Positions 8,238 through 17,755 of a DNA stretch of 64,000 nucleotides are shown here, in pieces. Each line of letters begins with the position of its first letter. Positions within the stretch are counted from its first letter, which is position 1. This stretch comes from Vreelandella lionensis (lineage in GTDB: Bacteria > Pseudomonadota > Gammaproteobacteria > Pseudomonadales > Halomonadaceae), in contig NZ_MWVI01000010.1 in NCBI RefSeq assembly GCF_002087295.1, positions 1 through 64,000 on the forward strand, given 5' to 3'. Made by a program: the position numbers and the translations under genes. A model generated the notes under the pieces. That model was not told the DNA's origin and searched no databases. It saw nothing but the letters and a program-made list of their open reading frames with translations.

Positions 8238-9560
8238 TTAACGTTCGATGTAGCCCGCCCGCTGCATCGTGCGCTCAGTAGCACGCTGGGCGCTATCTAG
8301 CGCCTGCTCAACCGACGTATCGCCGGTCAGCGCCGCCGCAATGGTTTGGCCTACCTGAGTGCCAATCGATTGGAACTCAGGAATACCCACAAACTGCACG
8401 CCCACATAGGGGTTCGGCTCCAGGCTAGAGTCGGCGGGGTCGGCCTCTTTAATGGCGTTAAGTACGAAGCCAGCAATCGGAGCAGCTGAGGTGTACTGCT
8501 CGTTAGCGTAGGTGGATTCACGAGTACCCGGCGGTACGCTGGTCCAGCCGTTAGTCTCACCGACAAGCTCGATATACTCTTCAGAAGTAGCCCAGGTAAT
8601 GAACGCTTGAGCTGCCTCTTTATGCTCAGAGGAGGCTGGGATAGCCAGTGCCCAAGACCACAGCCAGTGGGAACCTTTGGGAGTTTCCGCGATGGGCGCG
8701 GGTGCAAAGCCAAGCGTACCGGCTACGTCGGATTCGCTCTCATCGTAGAGCTTGCCTGCCGCCGAGGTAGCATCGACCCACATGGCGCAGTTACCGCGTG
8801 AGAAGAGCGCGAGGTTCTCGTTAAAGCCGTTGGAGCTGGCGCCTGGCGGGCCGTAGTTGCTGAGCAGGTCTACGTAGAACGAAATCGCGTTATTCCACGC
8901 CTCAGAGTTCAGCTCCGGGTTCCACTGCTCATCAAACCAGCGGCCGCCGAAGGTGTTCACCAGCGTCGAGACAAAGGCCATGTTCTCGCCCCAGCCCGGC
9001 TTGCCTCGCAAACAGATACCCGCAAGGCCCTCTTCGCTACCATGGAGCTGTTCGGCCCAGTCACGCACCTGTGTTCCAGGTGGGCTGCTCGGGCATCTCA
9101 ATACCAGCCTGCTCAAACAGATCGGTGCGGTAATACATCATCGAGCTTTCCGCATAGAACGGCAGGGCGTGCAGCGTGCCGTCCAGGCTTAAGCCGTCGC
9201 GTACCGATGCCAGCAGGTCGTCTTCGTTGTAGTCATCGGGCAGGCTGTCAGCGGCTCAACCCAGCCCCTTTCCGCCCAAATGGGCACTTCATAAGTGCCG
9301 ATGGTCATCACGTCAAACTGCCCACCGCCGGTGGCAATATCCGTGGTCATGCGCTGACGCAGCACGTTCTCCTCAAGCACCACCCAGTCCAGCGTGATAT
9401 CCGGGTGCGCTTGCTCAAAGGCATCGGTCAGGCTCTGCATAATGACCATGTCATTATTGTTCACCGTCGCGACGGTGAGCTCAGTTTGAGCCTGGGCTTG
9501 ACCAGCCAGCGCAATGGCAGCCGCTAGGGTCGTGACGGGCAAATGACGCGCGAGACGCAT
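8238..9560 (-). pseudogene. smoE: Polyol-binding periplasmic protein of ABC transporter, two compensating frameshifts
   Basis: Captures the polyol in the periplasm and delivers it to the permeases. Residues 1-24 form a signal peptide ending AGQAQA, followed by an extracellular solute-binding family 1 fold (restored length about 440). The frame is lost near 9247 (one base missing) and regained near 9071-9076 (one base too many), giving PTWTQVRDWAEQLHG in the corrected reading. The stretch between, in the alternate frame, encodes family-like sequence (DGTLHALPFYAESSMMYYR), so the gene is probably intact in the organism. AGGAG lies 6 bases before ATG 9560. First structural gene of the operon. 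Confidence 0.85.
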
Positions 9561-9607
9561 ACAGCACTCCTCTTGGCAAATATTGGCATTGTTGTTGCCT
9601 TGATCTT

Positions 9608-9637
9608 ATTGATCATCAACCGAACAAATGATCGTAT
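9608..9637. promoter_or_regulatory. Candidate operator for the SorC-type regulator
   Basis: The 164-base gap between the regulator gene and the binding-protein gene holds repeated TGATC half-sites (TTGATC at about 9600 and 9610, TGATCAT at 9610-9616, ATGATC at 9628-9633) some 50-75 bases before the binding-protein start. This is where a regulator of the polyol operon would bind. Assignment is by position and repetition only. Confidence 0.3.
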
Positions 9638-9724
9638 GCAAGCCAAAAAAAAGCAAAGCCTGGAGCGTTAGACTTTACGCTAATTTATTCAATTACTTGC
9701 ATATTGCAGCTGCGAAGCCAGCGT

Positions 9725-10678
9725 TCATTCAATGGCTGCAACGATATGTCTGGCCGCAATTTCCTCGGTAATCAACCCCTTCAGCCAGCCACCGCGCAGC
9801 GCGGCTAAGATGGCAGGCGCTTTATCCCGGCCACCGGCAAGCCCCACCATGAGGCGCTTCCCAAAACGCTCCAGCGGCAGGCTGGTAACACGCCGGGTAA
9901 TCGAGCAATCAATCACCTCCCCACGCCGATTCAGCGGCCACCCTAGTAGCTCCCCCACCGCTTCGCGGCCCAGCAGTTCATCCAGCTCGCTTTCGCTAAT
10001 GAAGTGGTCTTGGAAAAGCGTGGCTTGGCGGTCAATACGACCAATCCCGATAAAGGCAGCCTCTGACTCTCTCGCCACATCGGCAATCGCTTTGAACAAG
10101 CGCTGTGAGAGCATGGCCTCTTTTTCCGCAAGCGACTCCGCCACCACGGGGGCAGGCAACAAAAAGCGTTCTCCACCGGTTTTATCCGCCAGCACCATTA
10201 CCGCATCATAACGGTTAGCGGAGCCATCCCTTGCCACGTTGCCCACCAGCGAGACAAAGCGATGCTGTGGCCGCTCCACACGGCTTAGCGCTTCCACCGC
10301 TGCGCGCACCGAGCGCCCGGTACCCAGCGAGAGCGTCAGCGGCTCGCTGCGCTCCACCAGCCGCGCAATGCGTTCAGCTCCTGCCACGGCCAGATAGTAC
10401 GCGCCGCTTTCGGGGGCTTGGGTGTCCGCAGGCACCACATCGCAGGAGGGGAGCTGAAAGCGCTCGCGCAACGCGCTGCCCAGCGCCATACAGGTTGAGA
10501 TGGGGTGGTCGATATGCACTTTTACCAGCCCCTCTTGCCGCGCCAGCGCCAGCAAACGCTGCACGCCGGGCCTGGAAACGCCAAGCTGGGTGGCAATTTC
10601 GTCTTGTGTCATCCCACCCACATAGGACATCCAGGCAGCCCTCGCGGCTTGATCAAGCTTTACTTCAAACTTATCCAT
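9725..10678 (-). CDS. SorC/DeoR-type sugar-binding transcriptional regulator
   Basis: Probably controls the polyol operon, with an imported or phosphorylated sugar as effector. The N-terminal 60 residues hold a helix-turn-helix (MTQDEIATQLGVSRPGVQRL); the remainder is the SorC sugar-binding domain of NagB-like fold, with LSLGTGRSVRAAVEAL near 120 and VGLAGGRDKAPAILAAL near 285. Length 317 is typical. It lies directly upstream of the binding-protein gene in the same direction, so it may be the first gene of the transcription unit or have its own promoter. Whether it activates or represses cannot be read from the sequence. Confidence 0.85.
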   Translation of the reverse strand: MDKFEVKLDQAARAAWMSYVGGMTQDEIATQLGVSRPGVQRLLALARQEGLVKVHIDHPISTCMALGSALRERFQLPSCDVVPADTQAPESGAYYLAVAGAERIARLVERSEPLTLSLGTGRSVRAAVEALSRVERPQHRFVSLVGNVARDGSANRYDAVMVLADKTGGERFLLPAPVVAESLAEKEAMLSQRLFKAIADVARESEAAFIGIGRIDRQATLFQDHFISESELDELLGREAVGELLGWPLNRRGEVIDCSITRRVTSLPLERFGKRLMVGLAGGRDKAPAILAALRGGWLKGLITEEIAARHIVAAIE

Positions 10679-10802
10679 GGGTTGGTTCGCCGCTTATATT
10701 GAAAAACGTCATCATACAAAGCCTGCGCCAAGACCAGTAGTGTGCTATCCGCTAACATTGGCAGTACAGCGTTACGTCATTACCCAAGGGAGGCCTCTGA
10801 TT

Positions 10803-11114
10803 ATGTATAAGCTCGCATTTTTTGTTCCCATTGAAAGTGCTGAAAGCGTTAAAAACGCCGTATTTGAAACCGGCGCGGGGCGGATTGGCGATTACGAGCA
10901 CACCTGCTTTCAAACGCGTGGTACTGGTCAGTTTCGTCCTCTCGATGGTGCAGAGCCACATATTGGTCAGATCGGTAAGCTGGAAACCGTTGAGGAGTTC
11001 AAAGTCGAGCTGGTCTGCGCCGACGAACATATTCAAGCTGCCATTGCCGCGCTCAAGCTGGCGCACCCTTATGAAGAAGTCGCCTACGACGTATGGCAGC
11101 TTGCCGACCTATAG
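10803..11114 (+). CDS. NIF3/YqfO-like C-terminal-domain protein
   Basis: A 103-residue protein resembling the stand-alone insert domain of NIF3/YqfO proteins (the CutA-like PII fold), with the conserved AHPYEEVAYDVWQL near the C-terminus and ETGAGRIGDYEHTCF near residue 25. Family members may bind metal or nucleotide; the exact role is unknown. ATG at 10803 is preceded by GGGAGG at 10789-10794. It is transcribed away from the SorC regulator and appears monocistronic. Confidence 0.8.
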   Translation: MYKLAFFVPIESAESVKNAVFETGAGRIGDYEHTCFQTRGTGQFRPLDGAEPHIGQIGKLETVEEFKVELVCADEHIQAAIAALKLAHPYEEVAYDVWQLADL

Positions 11115-11120
11115 AAAAAG

Positions 11121-11677
11121 CTAGGCGCTACCTACATAGCGCTCGCGATCTTCAGGCGTGATTTTGCTGATATGCAGCGGATACACAGCGTTTTCACGGT
11201 CGGCAAAGTAGTGGCGCAGCGTGCGCTCAATGGTAGGAAAAGCCAGCGCATCCCAAGGGATCTCGTGCTCCTCAAACAGCGCCACTTCCAAGCTCTCTGG
11301 CCCGGGGCCAAAGCCACCTATCAAGTCGGCAAAAAAATCATATACACTTGGTTGATATGCGGTAGATCAATCAGCGTGTATAGACCGCCTAAAGTGACCT
11401 CGGCAACCGCCTCTTCCCAGGTTTCTCGCGTGGCAGCCTGCTGGGTGGTTTCGGCGTTTTCCATATACCCCGCCGGTAACGTCCAGTAGCCTTTTCGGGG
11501 TGAGATTGCTCGCTTGCAGAGCAGCACTTTGGAGCCACTGACCGGCAGCGTGCCCGCCACAATGCGAGGGTTTTGGTAGTGGATCGTGCCACAGCCGTCG
11601 CATAAATAGCGGGGGCGGTCGTCACCTTCGGGAACGGCAAACCGGACTTTCTCACCACACTGACTACAAAAGTTCAT
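11121..11677 (-). pseudogene. NUDIX hydrolase with zinc ribbon, one frameshift
   Basis: Predicted nucleoside-diphosphate-derivative pyrophosphatase of the ADP-ribose/NADH type. It starts with a zinc ribbon ([11 protein letters not shown] and a second pair YLCDGCG); a NUDIX box follows ([20 protein letters not shown], with REtWEEa as core). After NQVYMIF the frame breaks. The plus-strand A-run at 11331-11337 has seven bases; eight would give [19 protein letters not shown] and join the C-terminal third. Restored length is about 185 residues. It converges on the NIF3-like gene, 6 bases apart. Probably a sequencing indel rather than a dead gene. Confidence 0.8.
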
Positions 11678-11770
11678 CGCATTTTCTCTACGGCTGGTGG
11701 GTCGAGGCATCAACGTGCTTGACGATGCTCACCGTGGCTGGGTAAAAGAGAGCAAAGTAAATAGACTCCT

Positions 11771-12442
11771 ATGTTAGAGAAACTGCGCAAACAGCTGCAA
11801 CAGCATACCCCTCAACGGCTAGACCATGTAGCACTGCCGGAAGCTGCCGTGCTCATGCCGATTGTTGAGCGACCTGCCCCCACACTACTGTTTACTCGCC
11901 GGGCCAGCCACTTGAATACCCACCGTGGCCAAGTCGCTTTTCCTGGCGGTAAACGTGAACCGGGTGACGCTGATCTATACGCCACAGCGCTGCGGGAAGC
12001 AGAAGAAGAGATTGCGCTAGCCCCGGGGCTGGTACAACCCTTAGGGCGGCTGTCGGACGTGATTTCGCTGCACGGCATTCGCGTAACGCCCTGGGTGGGT
12101 ATTATTCCTCCGGATCTACCGGTGGTGGCGGACCCAGCGGAGCTGGACGCCATTTTTGAAGTCCCTCTCAGCCACTTTTTAGATGACCAGCGCACCCATA
12201 CCGACGTGATTACCGTCGATGGCGTTGCCCACTATGTGCCCAGCTATCAGGTAGATGGCCACATTATTTGGGGGCTGTCTGCGATGATGCTGGTCGAGCT
12301 GTTGGCGGAAGGGTTTGGTATGAACATTGACCTTTATCAGCGCCCACCCGGTGCTTTACGCCACTACCCCGAACGACGCACCCCCACAAGCAGTCGCTCG
12401 GCCACAGCCGAACGCGCGCCCGTTACGAGAATCACGAAATGA
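11771..12442 (+). CDS. nudL: CoA pyrophosphatase-like NUDIX hydrolase
   Basis: Predicted to cleave CoA and CoA derivatives to 3',5'-ADP and phosphopantetheine. The family signature LLFTRRASHLNTHRGQVAFP near 38-57 runs straight into the NUDIX box (GGKREPGDADLYATALREAE then EEIAL). The 223-residue protein is slightly longer than usual owing to an Arg/Thr/Ser-rich tail. It is divergent from the zinc-ribbon NUDIX gene (about 90 bases apart) and its TGA overlaps the next ATG (ATGA at 12439), so it is coupled to the oxygenase gene. Confidence 0.85.
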   Translation: MLEKLRKQLQQHTPQRLDHVALPEAAVLMPIVERPAPTLLFTRRASHLNTHRGQVAFPGGKREPGDADLYATALREAEEEIALAPGLVQPLGRLSDVISLHGIRVTPWVGIIPPDLPVVADPAELDAIFEVPLSHFLDDQRTHTDVITVDGVAHYVPSYQVDGHIIWGLSAMMLVELLAEGFGMNIDLYQRPPGALRHYPERRTPTSSRSATAERAPVTRITK

Positions 12443-13107
12443 TCGCTTTATCTGAACTGGACTCTCCCGCTCTTGACCCGCAAGCCCATTTGGAGCTGGT
12501 CGACGCGCTGGTGGAACAAGGTTGGTATGTGGGGAAAGGGGTGATCGACTCGGCTCTGTGTCAAGCGCTGCACCGCGAGATCCACCACCTCGCCGAACAC
12601 GACGCGCTGGATGAGGCCGGCATCGGCCGAGGCCAGCAGCTCCACTTACGTAAAGATATCCGGGGTGATGCTATCCATTGGCTAGACCGAGAGAGCGACG
12701 CTCAGCGCCGCTACCTGGATGCTATGGCAGAGCTACAGCAGTCTCTCAACCAACCGCTATTTCTTGGCCTGTTTGAGTACGAAGCCCACTTTGCTCACTA
12801 CCCTGCCGGAGCCTTCTACCAGCGCCACTTGGACAGCTTTCGCGGGCGGGCCAACCGCGTGATTTCCACCGTTGGCTACTTAAACCCCGACTGGCCGAGC
12901 GACGGCGGCGGTGAAATGGTGATTTACCATCCAGATGACCCAGCCCTGGAAGTGGCCCGCGTGGTGCCCGAAGCCGGTACGTTTGCCTGCTTTTTATCGG
13001 AAACCATTCCCCACGAAGTCCTGCCCACCCGCCAGCCTCGCGCTAGCATTGCGGGCTGGTTCCGCCGCAACGCATCAATGGGCGGCGTATTAGATCCTGC
13101 CCGCTAA
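12439..13107 (+). CDS. 2-oxoglutarate/Fe(II)-dependent oxygenase (prolyl 4-hydroxylase-like)
   Basis: A 222-residue double-stranded beta-helix oxygenase. The iron facial triad is visible as His-x-Asp in YQRHLDSFRGRANRVIST near residue 130 and the distal His in ETIPHEVLPT near 195. The 2-oxoglutarate-binding Arg follows at RASIAGWF. Related bacterial proteins hydroxylate protein or peptide prolines, but no substrate can be named. Translationally coupled to nudL. Confidence 0.85.
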   Translation: MIALSELDSPALDPQAHLELVDALVEQGWYVGKGVIDSALCQALHREIHHLAEHDALDEAGIGRGQQLHLRKDIRGDAIHWLDRESDAQRRYLDAMAELQQSLNQPLFLGLFEYEAHFAHYPAGAFYQRHLDSFRGRANRVISTVGYLNPDWPSDGGGEMVIYHPDDPALEVARVVPEAGTFACFLSETIPHEVLPTRQPRASIAGWFRRNASMGGVLDPAR

Positions 13108-13110
13108 TTT

Positions 13111-14639
13111 ATGAGCAATAAGAGAGAGGCAGCCCTCGCAGCAAAAGTGGCCACCTAAGAAGCGCGCAACGCCACACTCGAGGAGGAAAAGCGCCACTAT
13201 CAGTGGCTAGCCGAGAGCAACACGGATCTGATCTCTCGCCACGCCCGAGACGGCGCGTTTTTGTATGCCCCTCTCAGGCCGCGCGGGAGCTGCTGGGCTA
13301 TGAACCCGACGAGCTCATCGGTGTCTCCGCGTATCAGCTGTTTCACCCAGCCGATTTGAACGAACTGCTCAACAAGTCGCCACGGGTGTATTACCACGAC
13401 GGTTTCTATCAGCAAACCTACCGTTTCCGCGCCAAAGCAGGCCATTATGTATGGTTTGAAACCACCAGCCGCACCCGGCGGGATGCCGAGACCGGCGAAT
13501 TGATCGATATCCTGTGCGTCTCCCGAGACGTTGGGCGTCGCATTGAGGCCGGAGCGACTCGCGAGCGTTTGGCGCAGGTGGTTGAATCCACCACCGACTA
13601 CGTGCTGTTTTTAGGGCCAAACAGGCGGGTATTCAGTGCTAACGAAGCCGCTCGCCGCTGCTTTGCCTTGCCAAACGAAGCGTCCACTGCGCTCAGGAGC
13701 TATACCAAGCCGAGTCGCTGCGGTTGTTAGTTGAGGTAGTATTTCCCGCCGTGGAGCGTTACGGCTCATGGAGTGGCGAGCTGGAAATGCGCACCGCAAG
13801 CGGAAGCGTGCCGGTGCTCAGTGTGGTACTGGCCCACCGCAGCCGGGGGGCCGAGCCTGCCCACTTTGCCTTGGTGAATCGCGATATTAGCGCCCGCAAA
13901 GCCGCCGAGGCCCAGGCGCGTCGCAACCAAGAGCAGATTGCCCATGCTAACCGGCTAGCCGCTGCGCGGGAGCTTGCCTCCAATATCGCCCACGAGCTGA
14001 ATCAACCCTTAGGCGCTATTGCCAACTACACCAGCGGCGCGCTGTTAAAGTGCCAGCAGCCCACACTGCTCGCCAGCGAGCTACAGCTTCCGCTGGAGCG
14101 CATTGACGAGCAAGTACAGCGCCTCGCCCAGCGTCTGCGCCACCTGCGCAGCTTTGTACGTAAGCGTAGCCACCAAGTGCGACCGCTGGTGCTGGCGGAC
14201 GTCATCGCGGCCGCCTGTCGGCTCTGTGAGTGGCAGTATCAGCAAGCATCGATTGAGCTAGTGGTACGCGTGCCCGATACGCTACCGCGTATCTACGCCG
14301 ACCCAATTGCGCTGGAGCAGGTCATCGTGAACTTACTGTTGAACGCGCTGACCGCTAGCCGCCGAGTGAACGACGCCAAGGTTGTCTGCATGAGCGCCCG
14401 GCGAAGCGGCCAGCGCCAGATCACACTACGCGTTGAGGACGAGGGGCCGGGGGTGGAACAAGCGCACCAGCAAACGATTTTCGACGCCTTCTTTACCACC
14501 CGCGATGAAGGGCTCGGCATGGGGCTGGCCATTAGCCGCACTCTCATGGAAAGTATGGGAGGCGCCCTCTCCCTGCGCGCCGACAGCGCTAAAGGTGCCT
14601 GTTTTGACGTGTCACTGCGAACGGAGACCGATTGCCTAA
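13111..14639 (+). pseudogene. FixL-like PAS sensor histidine kinase, multiply interrupted
   Basis: Membrane-free sensor kinase, about 510 residues when restored: N-terminal coiled coil, PAS domain (YQWLAESNTDLISRHARDGA), second PAS-like segment, then the kinase core with H-box IAHELNQPLGAIANYTSGAL, N-box VNLLLNALTASRR, and G-boxes VEDEGPGVE and GLGMGLAISRTLMESMGG. Damage: in-frame TAA at 13156; one C missing in the C-run at 13268-13271; one base missing near 13672-13684. At the 3' end a TAA at 14637 is out of frame by one, so as written the kinase reads into the response regulator. The TAATG junction suggests two separate genes originally. Signal unknown; oxygen or redox is suggested only by the FixL resemblance. 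Confidence 0.8.
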
Positions 14640-15291
14640 TGCCCTCGTCTACTCACACTTCACCACCTCCCAGCGTCATTGCGGTGGTCGACGACGATGA
14701 CGCCCTGCGGGAATCGCTGGTGTGGCTGTTGGAATCGGTGGGGTTAACCACTCATGCCTTTGCCAGCGGTGATGCCTTTTAGCCACCGCCCATAACGCCT
14801 TTGGCGCACTGCTGTTAGATATTCGCATGCCGGGGATGAGCGGGCTGCAGGTGCAGCAGCAGCTAGTCGACCAGCACGCTTACCTGCCGATCATTATGAT
14901 GACAGGGCACGGCGATGTGCCCATGGCGGTGGCGGCGCTGAAAAACGGTGCGTTTGAGTTTATCGAGAAGCCGTTTAATCATCAGCAGCTGATCGAAGTC
15001 GTGCAGCAGGCACTAAACAGTGCCGAACAGCAGCACCAGCGTCAGCAGGCGATAGCGCAGCTAAAAGCCTGCTTTGAGGCGCTGCGCCCGAAAGAGCAGC
15101 GCATTGTTGTTCACGTCGCAGAGGGGATGACGAACCGCGAGATCGCCGACCATATGGGTATTAGCGCCAAAACGGTTGAGGTATATCGGCTGCGTGCGAT
15201 GAAGGCGATGGGGGCAGCTAATGTGGCGGAGCTGGTGCGCCAGGCAGTAGCGCTGTCATTGGTGCCTACGCTACTGCCTGTCTCCACTTAG
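14639..15291 (+). pseudogene. FixJ/LuxR-type response regulator, one frameshift
   Basis: Receiver plus helix-turn-helix transcription factor paired with the kinase upstream. Receiver: acidic pocket VVDDDDALRESL, phospho-acceptor Asp in LLLDIRMPGMSGLQ, switch Thr in IMMTGHGDVPMAVAALKNGA and Lys in FIEKPF. Output: LuxR-type HTH, REIADHMGISAKTVEVYRLR near residue 175. The frame is lost at the T-run 14777-14780; one more T restores SGDAFLATAHNAFGALLLDI and a 217-residue protein. It probably activates genes outside this window. Confidence 0.82.
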
Positions 15292-15298
15292 GCAAGGG

Positions 15299-16263
15299 TT
15301 AGCTTAACGGCACAATCTGGCCGTTAGCCTCTTCTAACACGCGACTGACCTGCTCATAGTTCGCGCGACCTTCGCCTTCGTGCTCTTCGATCAGACTCAC
15401 CACGCTCAAGAGCTTATCCATGCCAAACGCCTGATCATCGGTCGCCGTGAAGGCCTGAATGTAGACCTCGCCGTCGGCTCCCCAACCCAGCTTGATCGGC
15501 GCATCGATGATGTTCACCTGTGTGCCCACCGGCACGCGCCAGAACACCGACTCGATATCCTCAGGGTGCATGCGAATACAGCCACGGCTGGCGCGCATGC
15601 CGATACCGTCTGGTTGGTTCGTTCGTGAATCAAATAGCCGGGGATATCCAGCAAAATAGCGTATTGCCCCAACGGGTTATCAGGGCCAGGCGGGACCACG
15701 GCAGGAGGTGCGTCGCCGCGCTCGGCTGCCTCTCGGCGAATGGACTCAGGTGGATACCAGGCCGGATTTTCAAGGCGCATGGTGGTTTCGGTAATACCCA
15801 GCGGCGTATTGTAAGCGTCGCGCCCAATGCCGATAGGATAGGTTTCTACTCGGGGTGCTTCGCCATCCTCTACCTCGGGGTAGTAGTACATACGCAGCTC
15901 GGCAACGTTAATCACAATGCCGGTGCGGGGTTCATCGGGCAGAATAAATTGGCTGGGAATCGTCACTTCAGTGCCTTCGCCCGGCACCCAGATACTGGTA
16001 TCAGGATTGGCCATGCGAATTTCTTCGTAGCCCACGTTGTGCTCCCGGGCAATGTCCAGCAGCGTATCCTCTTCGCTGGCGGTGACGGTATAGACCTCGC
16101 CCACCATATTGCCCGCGTCAGGCAGTAAAAAGTGTCCTTTCGGCAGCTCGGCTTCGCTAGCTAGCGCGCCCGTTGCCATTAGCCAAGTGCTTAGCGCCAC
16201 CACACCGCTTGCTAAGTGCTGTTTAAACTGCTGAAACGGCATTACGTGTGCAATCAGGGTCAT
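15299..16263 (-). pseudogene. L,D-transpeptidase (YkuD/ErfK type), one frameshift
   Basis: Periplasmic enzyme forming 3-3 peptidoglycan cross-links or attaching a lipoprotein to peptidoglycan. It has an N-terminal signal peptide (cleavage after GALA), a LysM-like segment (YTVTASEEDTLLDIAREHNV), then the YkuD domain with the catalytic SRGCIRMHPED around residue 225. At 15624 a single C on the plus strand should be two; correction gives LIHGTNQPDGIGMRASRGCI, the family motif, and about 321 residues. ATG at 16263 has AAGGAG 6 bases upstream. Likely intact in the cell. Confidence 0.85.
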
Positions 16264-16608
16264 GCGTTCTCCTTTTTATGCGGCTCACGCTACGATTGGT
16301 GAGCCATGTTGGTACGAATATGCCCAGTAGCAGGCTACGGATCAACTCGCCAGACTGTCGCAGTAAGCTAAAAAGCAGCTTTCTCACATCGTTGATTTTA
16401 GTTAAGAATTCGCTATGTACGTTGCAAAACACGCTTCAACCCCTACCTTGAGAAGTGTCCTTGCACAGCGAAGTGCAGGGCCAACTCGGAGTACAAAGGA
16501 GTCGTCGTGCGTAACATCAGCCTGCCGTTACATTATCGCTATTAGGTTATTTAGGGATTAACAGGAGCACGGCTAGCCCTCTTCATCAACACGCAAGGAG
16601 CAATAACG
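16264..16608. other. Intergenic region with hairpin and candidate 12-codon leader
   Basis: 345 bases between divergent genes. It holds an inverted repeat (GGCTCAC at 16282-16288 and GTGAGCC at 16299-16305) close to the transpeptidase start, one copy of the 10-mer CAGTAAGCTA (16361-16370), and a short open frame at 16507-16545 starting with GTG behind AAAGGAG and encoding 12 residues (VRNISLPLHYRY). I see no protein family or RNA gene in the rest. Confidence 0.4.
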
Positions 16609-17079
16609 ATGAAACCGACTTTTCTCAGCACGCTGATTATTCCGGCTATGATGGCCACCGCAGGTATCGCCCAGGCCAATGAGAACAGCACGGGTATGGA
16701 AGCGTCTTACCTTACCCATGCGCCGGAAAACACTTTTCACTCTGATTCACTGACGGGCAACCAGGTTCGCAGTAGCGTTGAAAACGATGAAGATATTGGC
16801 ACCATCAATGACCTGATTATCGATGAAGACGGCAAAATTAATGCCGTGGTCGTGGGTGTTGGTGGCTTCCTGGGGATGGGCGAAAAAAATGTCGCCATCG
16901 AATGGGAGTCACTTGAACTCACTAAAGATGAAAACGGTGAAGACTATGTGATTTCCGTTAACGCCTCTGAAGAAGCCCTGCAGGAAGCTCAAGAGTACAA
17001 GCGCGGCGATGACCTTACTACAGAGCGCGATACTGAGCTTAATAACAGCGAAGAGAACGTTAACGACAAGCCGGAGTAA
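16609..17079 (+). CDS. Exported PRC-barrel domain protein
   Basis: A 156-residue secreted protein with a signal peptide (residues 1-24, ending IAQA) and a PRC-barrel domain: DEDIGTINDLIIDEDGKI and VVVGVGGFLGMGEKNVAIEW. The C-terminal 40 residues are very acidic and polar, as is common for periplasmic proteins of halophiles. Such proteins are often stress-induced; no catalytic role is evident. AAGGAG lies 7 bases before ATG. A strong terminator follows. Confidence 0.85.
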   Translation: MKPTFLSTLIIPAMMATAGIAQANENSTGMEASYLTHAPENTFHSDSLTGNQVRSSVENDEDIGTINDLIIDEDGKINAVVVGVGGFLGMGEKNVAIEWESLELTKDENGEDYVISVNASEEALQEAQEYKRGDDLTTERDTELNNSEENVNDKPE

Positions 17080-17138
17080 GTTGCACTAATCAGCAAAAAT
17101 CCACACAGTAAAAACTACGTAGTTTTTGCTCACAGAAC

Positions 17139-17166
17139 AAGGGCCTTGCCAATCGGCAAGGCCCTT
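17139..17166. terminator. Bidirectional intrinsic terminator
   Basis: A-rich left side, stem AAGGGCCTTGCC with loop AATC and complementary GGCAAGGCCCTT, followed by T residues. It lies between the convergent PRC-barrel and osmC genes and can serve both. Confidence 0.85.
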
Positions 17167-17220
17167 TTGATATAGCTTATTAAAACTGCAAGGCGCTGCC
17201 ATGTAACAGCGCCTGACGTA

Positions 17221-17643
17221 TTAACCTTTAAGCTTGGCTGACATGGTAATGTCAGCGTTGAGCACTTTAGATACCGGGCAGTTGTCCTTAGCGGTTTCAG
17301 CGGCTTCTTGGAAAGCAGCTTCGTCGGCACCACTGACGCTTGCTTCCACATCCAAATGGATGCTGGAAATATCAAAACCTGCGTCGCTTTGCGACAGCGT
17401 TACTCGCGCCTGGGTATCAATAGAATCGGCAGTGTAGCCTTTCTCACCCAGAATCATCGAAAGGGCCATGGAGAAACAGCTGGCGTGAGCCGCACCGATG
17501 AGCTCTTCGGGATTGGTACCCGGCGCGCCTTCAAAACGCTGCTTGAAAGAGTAGTCTGCATCCAGAACACCACTCTCTGTAGCAACCTTACCTTGCCCAT
17601 CTTTAAGACCACCTTCCCAGTGTGCGCTTGCTTTACTATCCAT
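17221..17643 (-). CDS. osmC: OsmC family peroxiredoxin
   Basis: Thiol peroxidase that reduces organic hydroperoxides, induced in E. coli by osmotic stress. The 140-residue protein carries the two redox Cys: HASCFSMALSMIL near residue 58 and NCPVSKVLNADI near 121, with GTNPEELIGAAHASC typical of OsmC rather than Ohr. ATG at 17643 is chosen for AAGGAG 6 bases upstream and the exact OsmC N-terminus; longer in-frame readings lack homology. Its presence is notable because the true ohr gene near 26952 is truncated. Confidence 0.93.
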   Translation of the reverse strand: MDSKASAHWEGGLKDGQGKVATESGVLDADYSFKQRFEGAPGTNPEELIGAAHASCFSMALSMILGEKGYTADSIDTQARVTLSQSDAGFDISSIHLDVEASVSGADEAAFQEAAETAKDNCPVSKVLNADITMSAKLKG

Positions 17644-17755
17644 TCTGTTCTCCTTTCCTAGGCTAGTTGGCTTATCACAGGGGAAACGCAGATATGCGTT
17701 CCGTGCCCACTCAGCGTAGCTGATTCTGTGCACTGATTCTATTGACGCTACTAAA

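Noticed and set aside
17221..17643. The gene as Ohr rather than OsmC
   Set aside because: The motifs GTNPEELIGAAHASCFSM and NCPVSKVL are OsmC-type; Ohr would have the AGYSACF and CPYS patterns.
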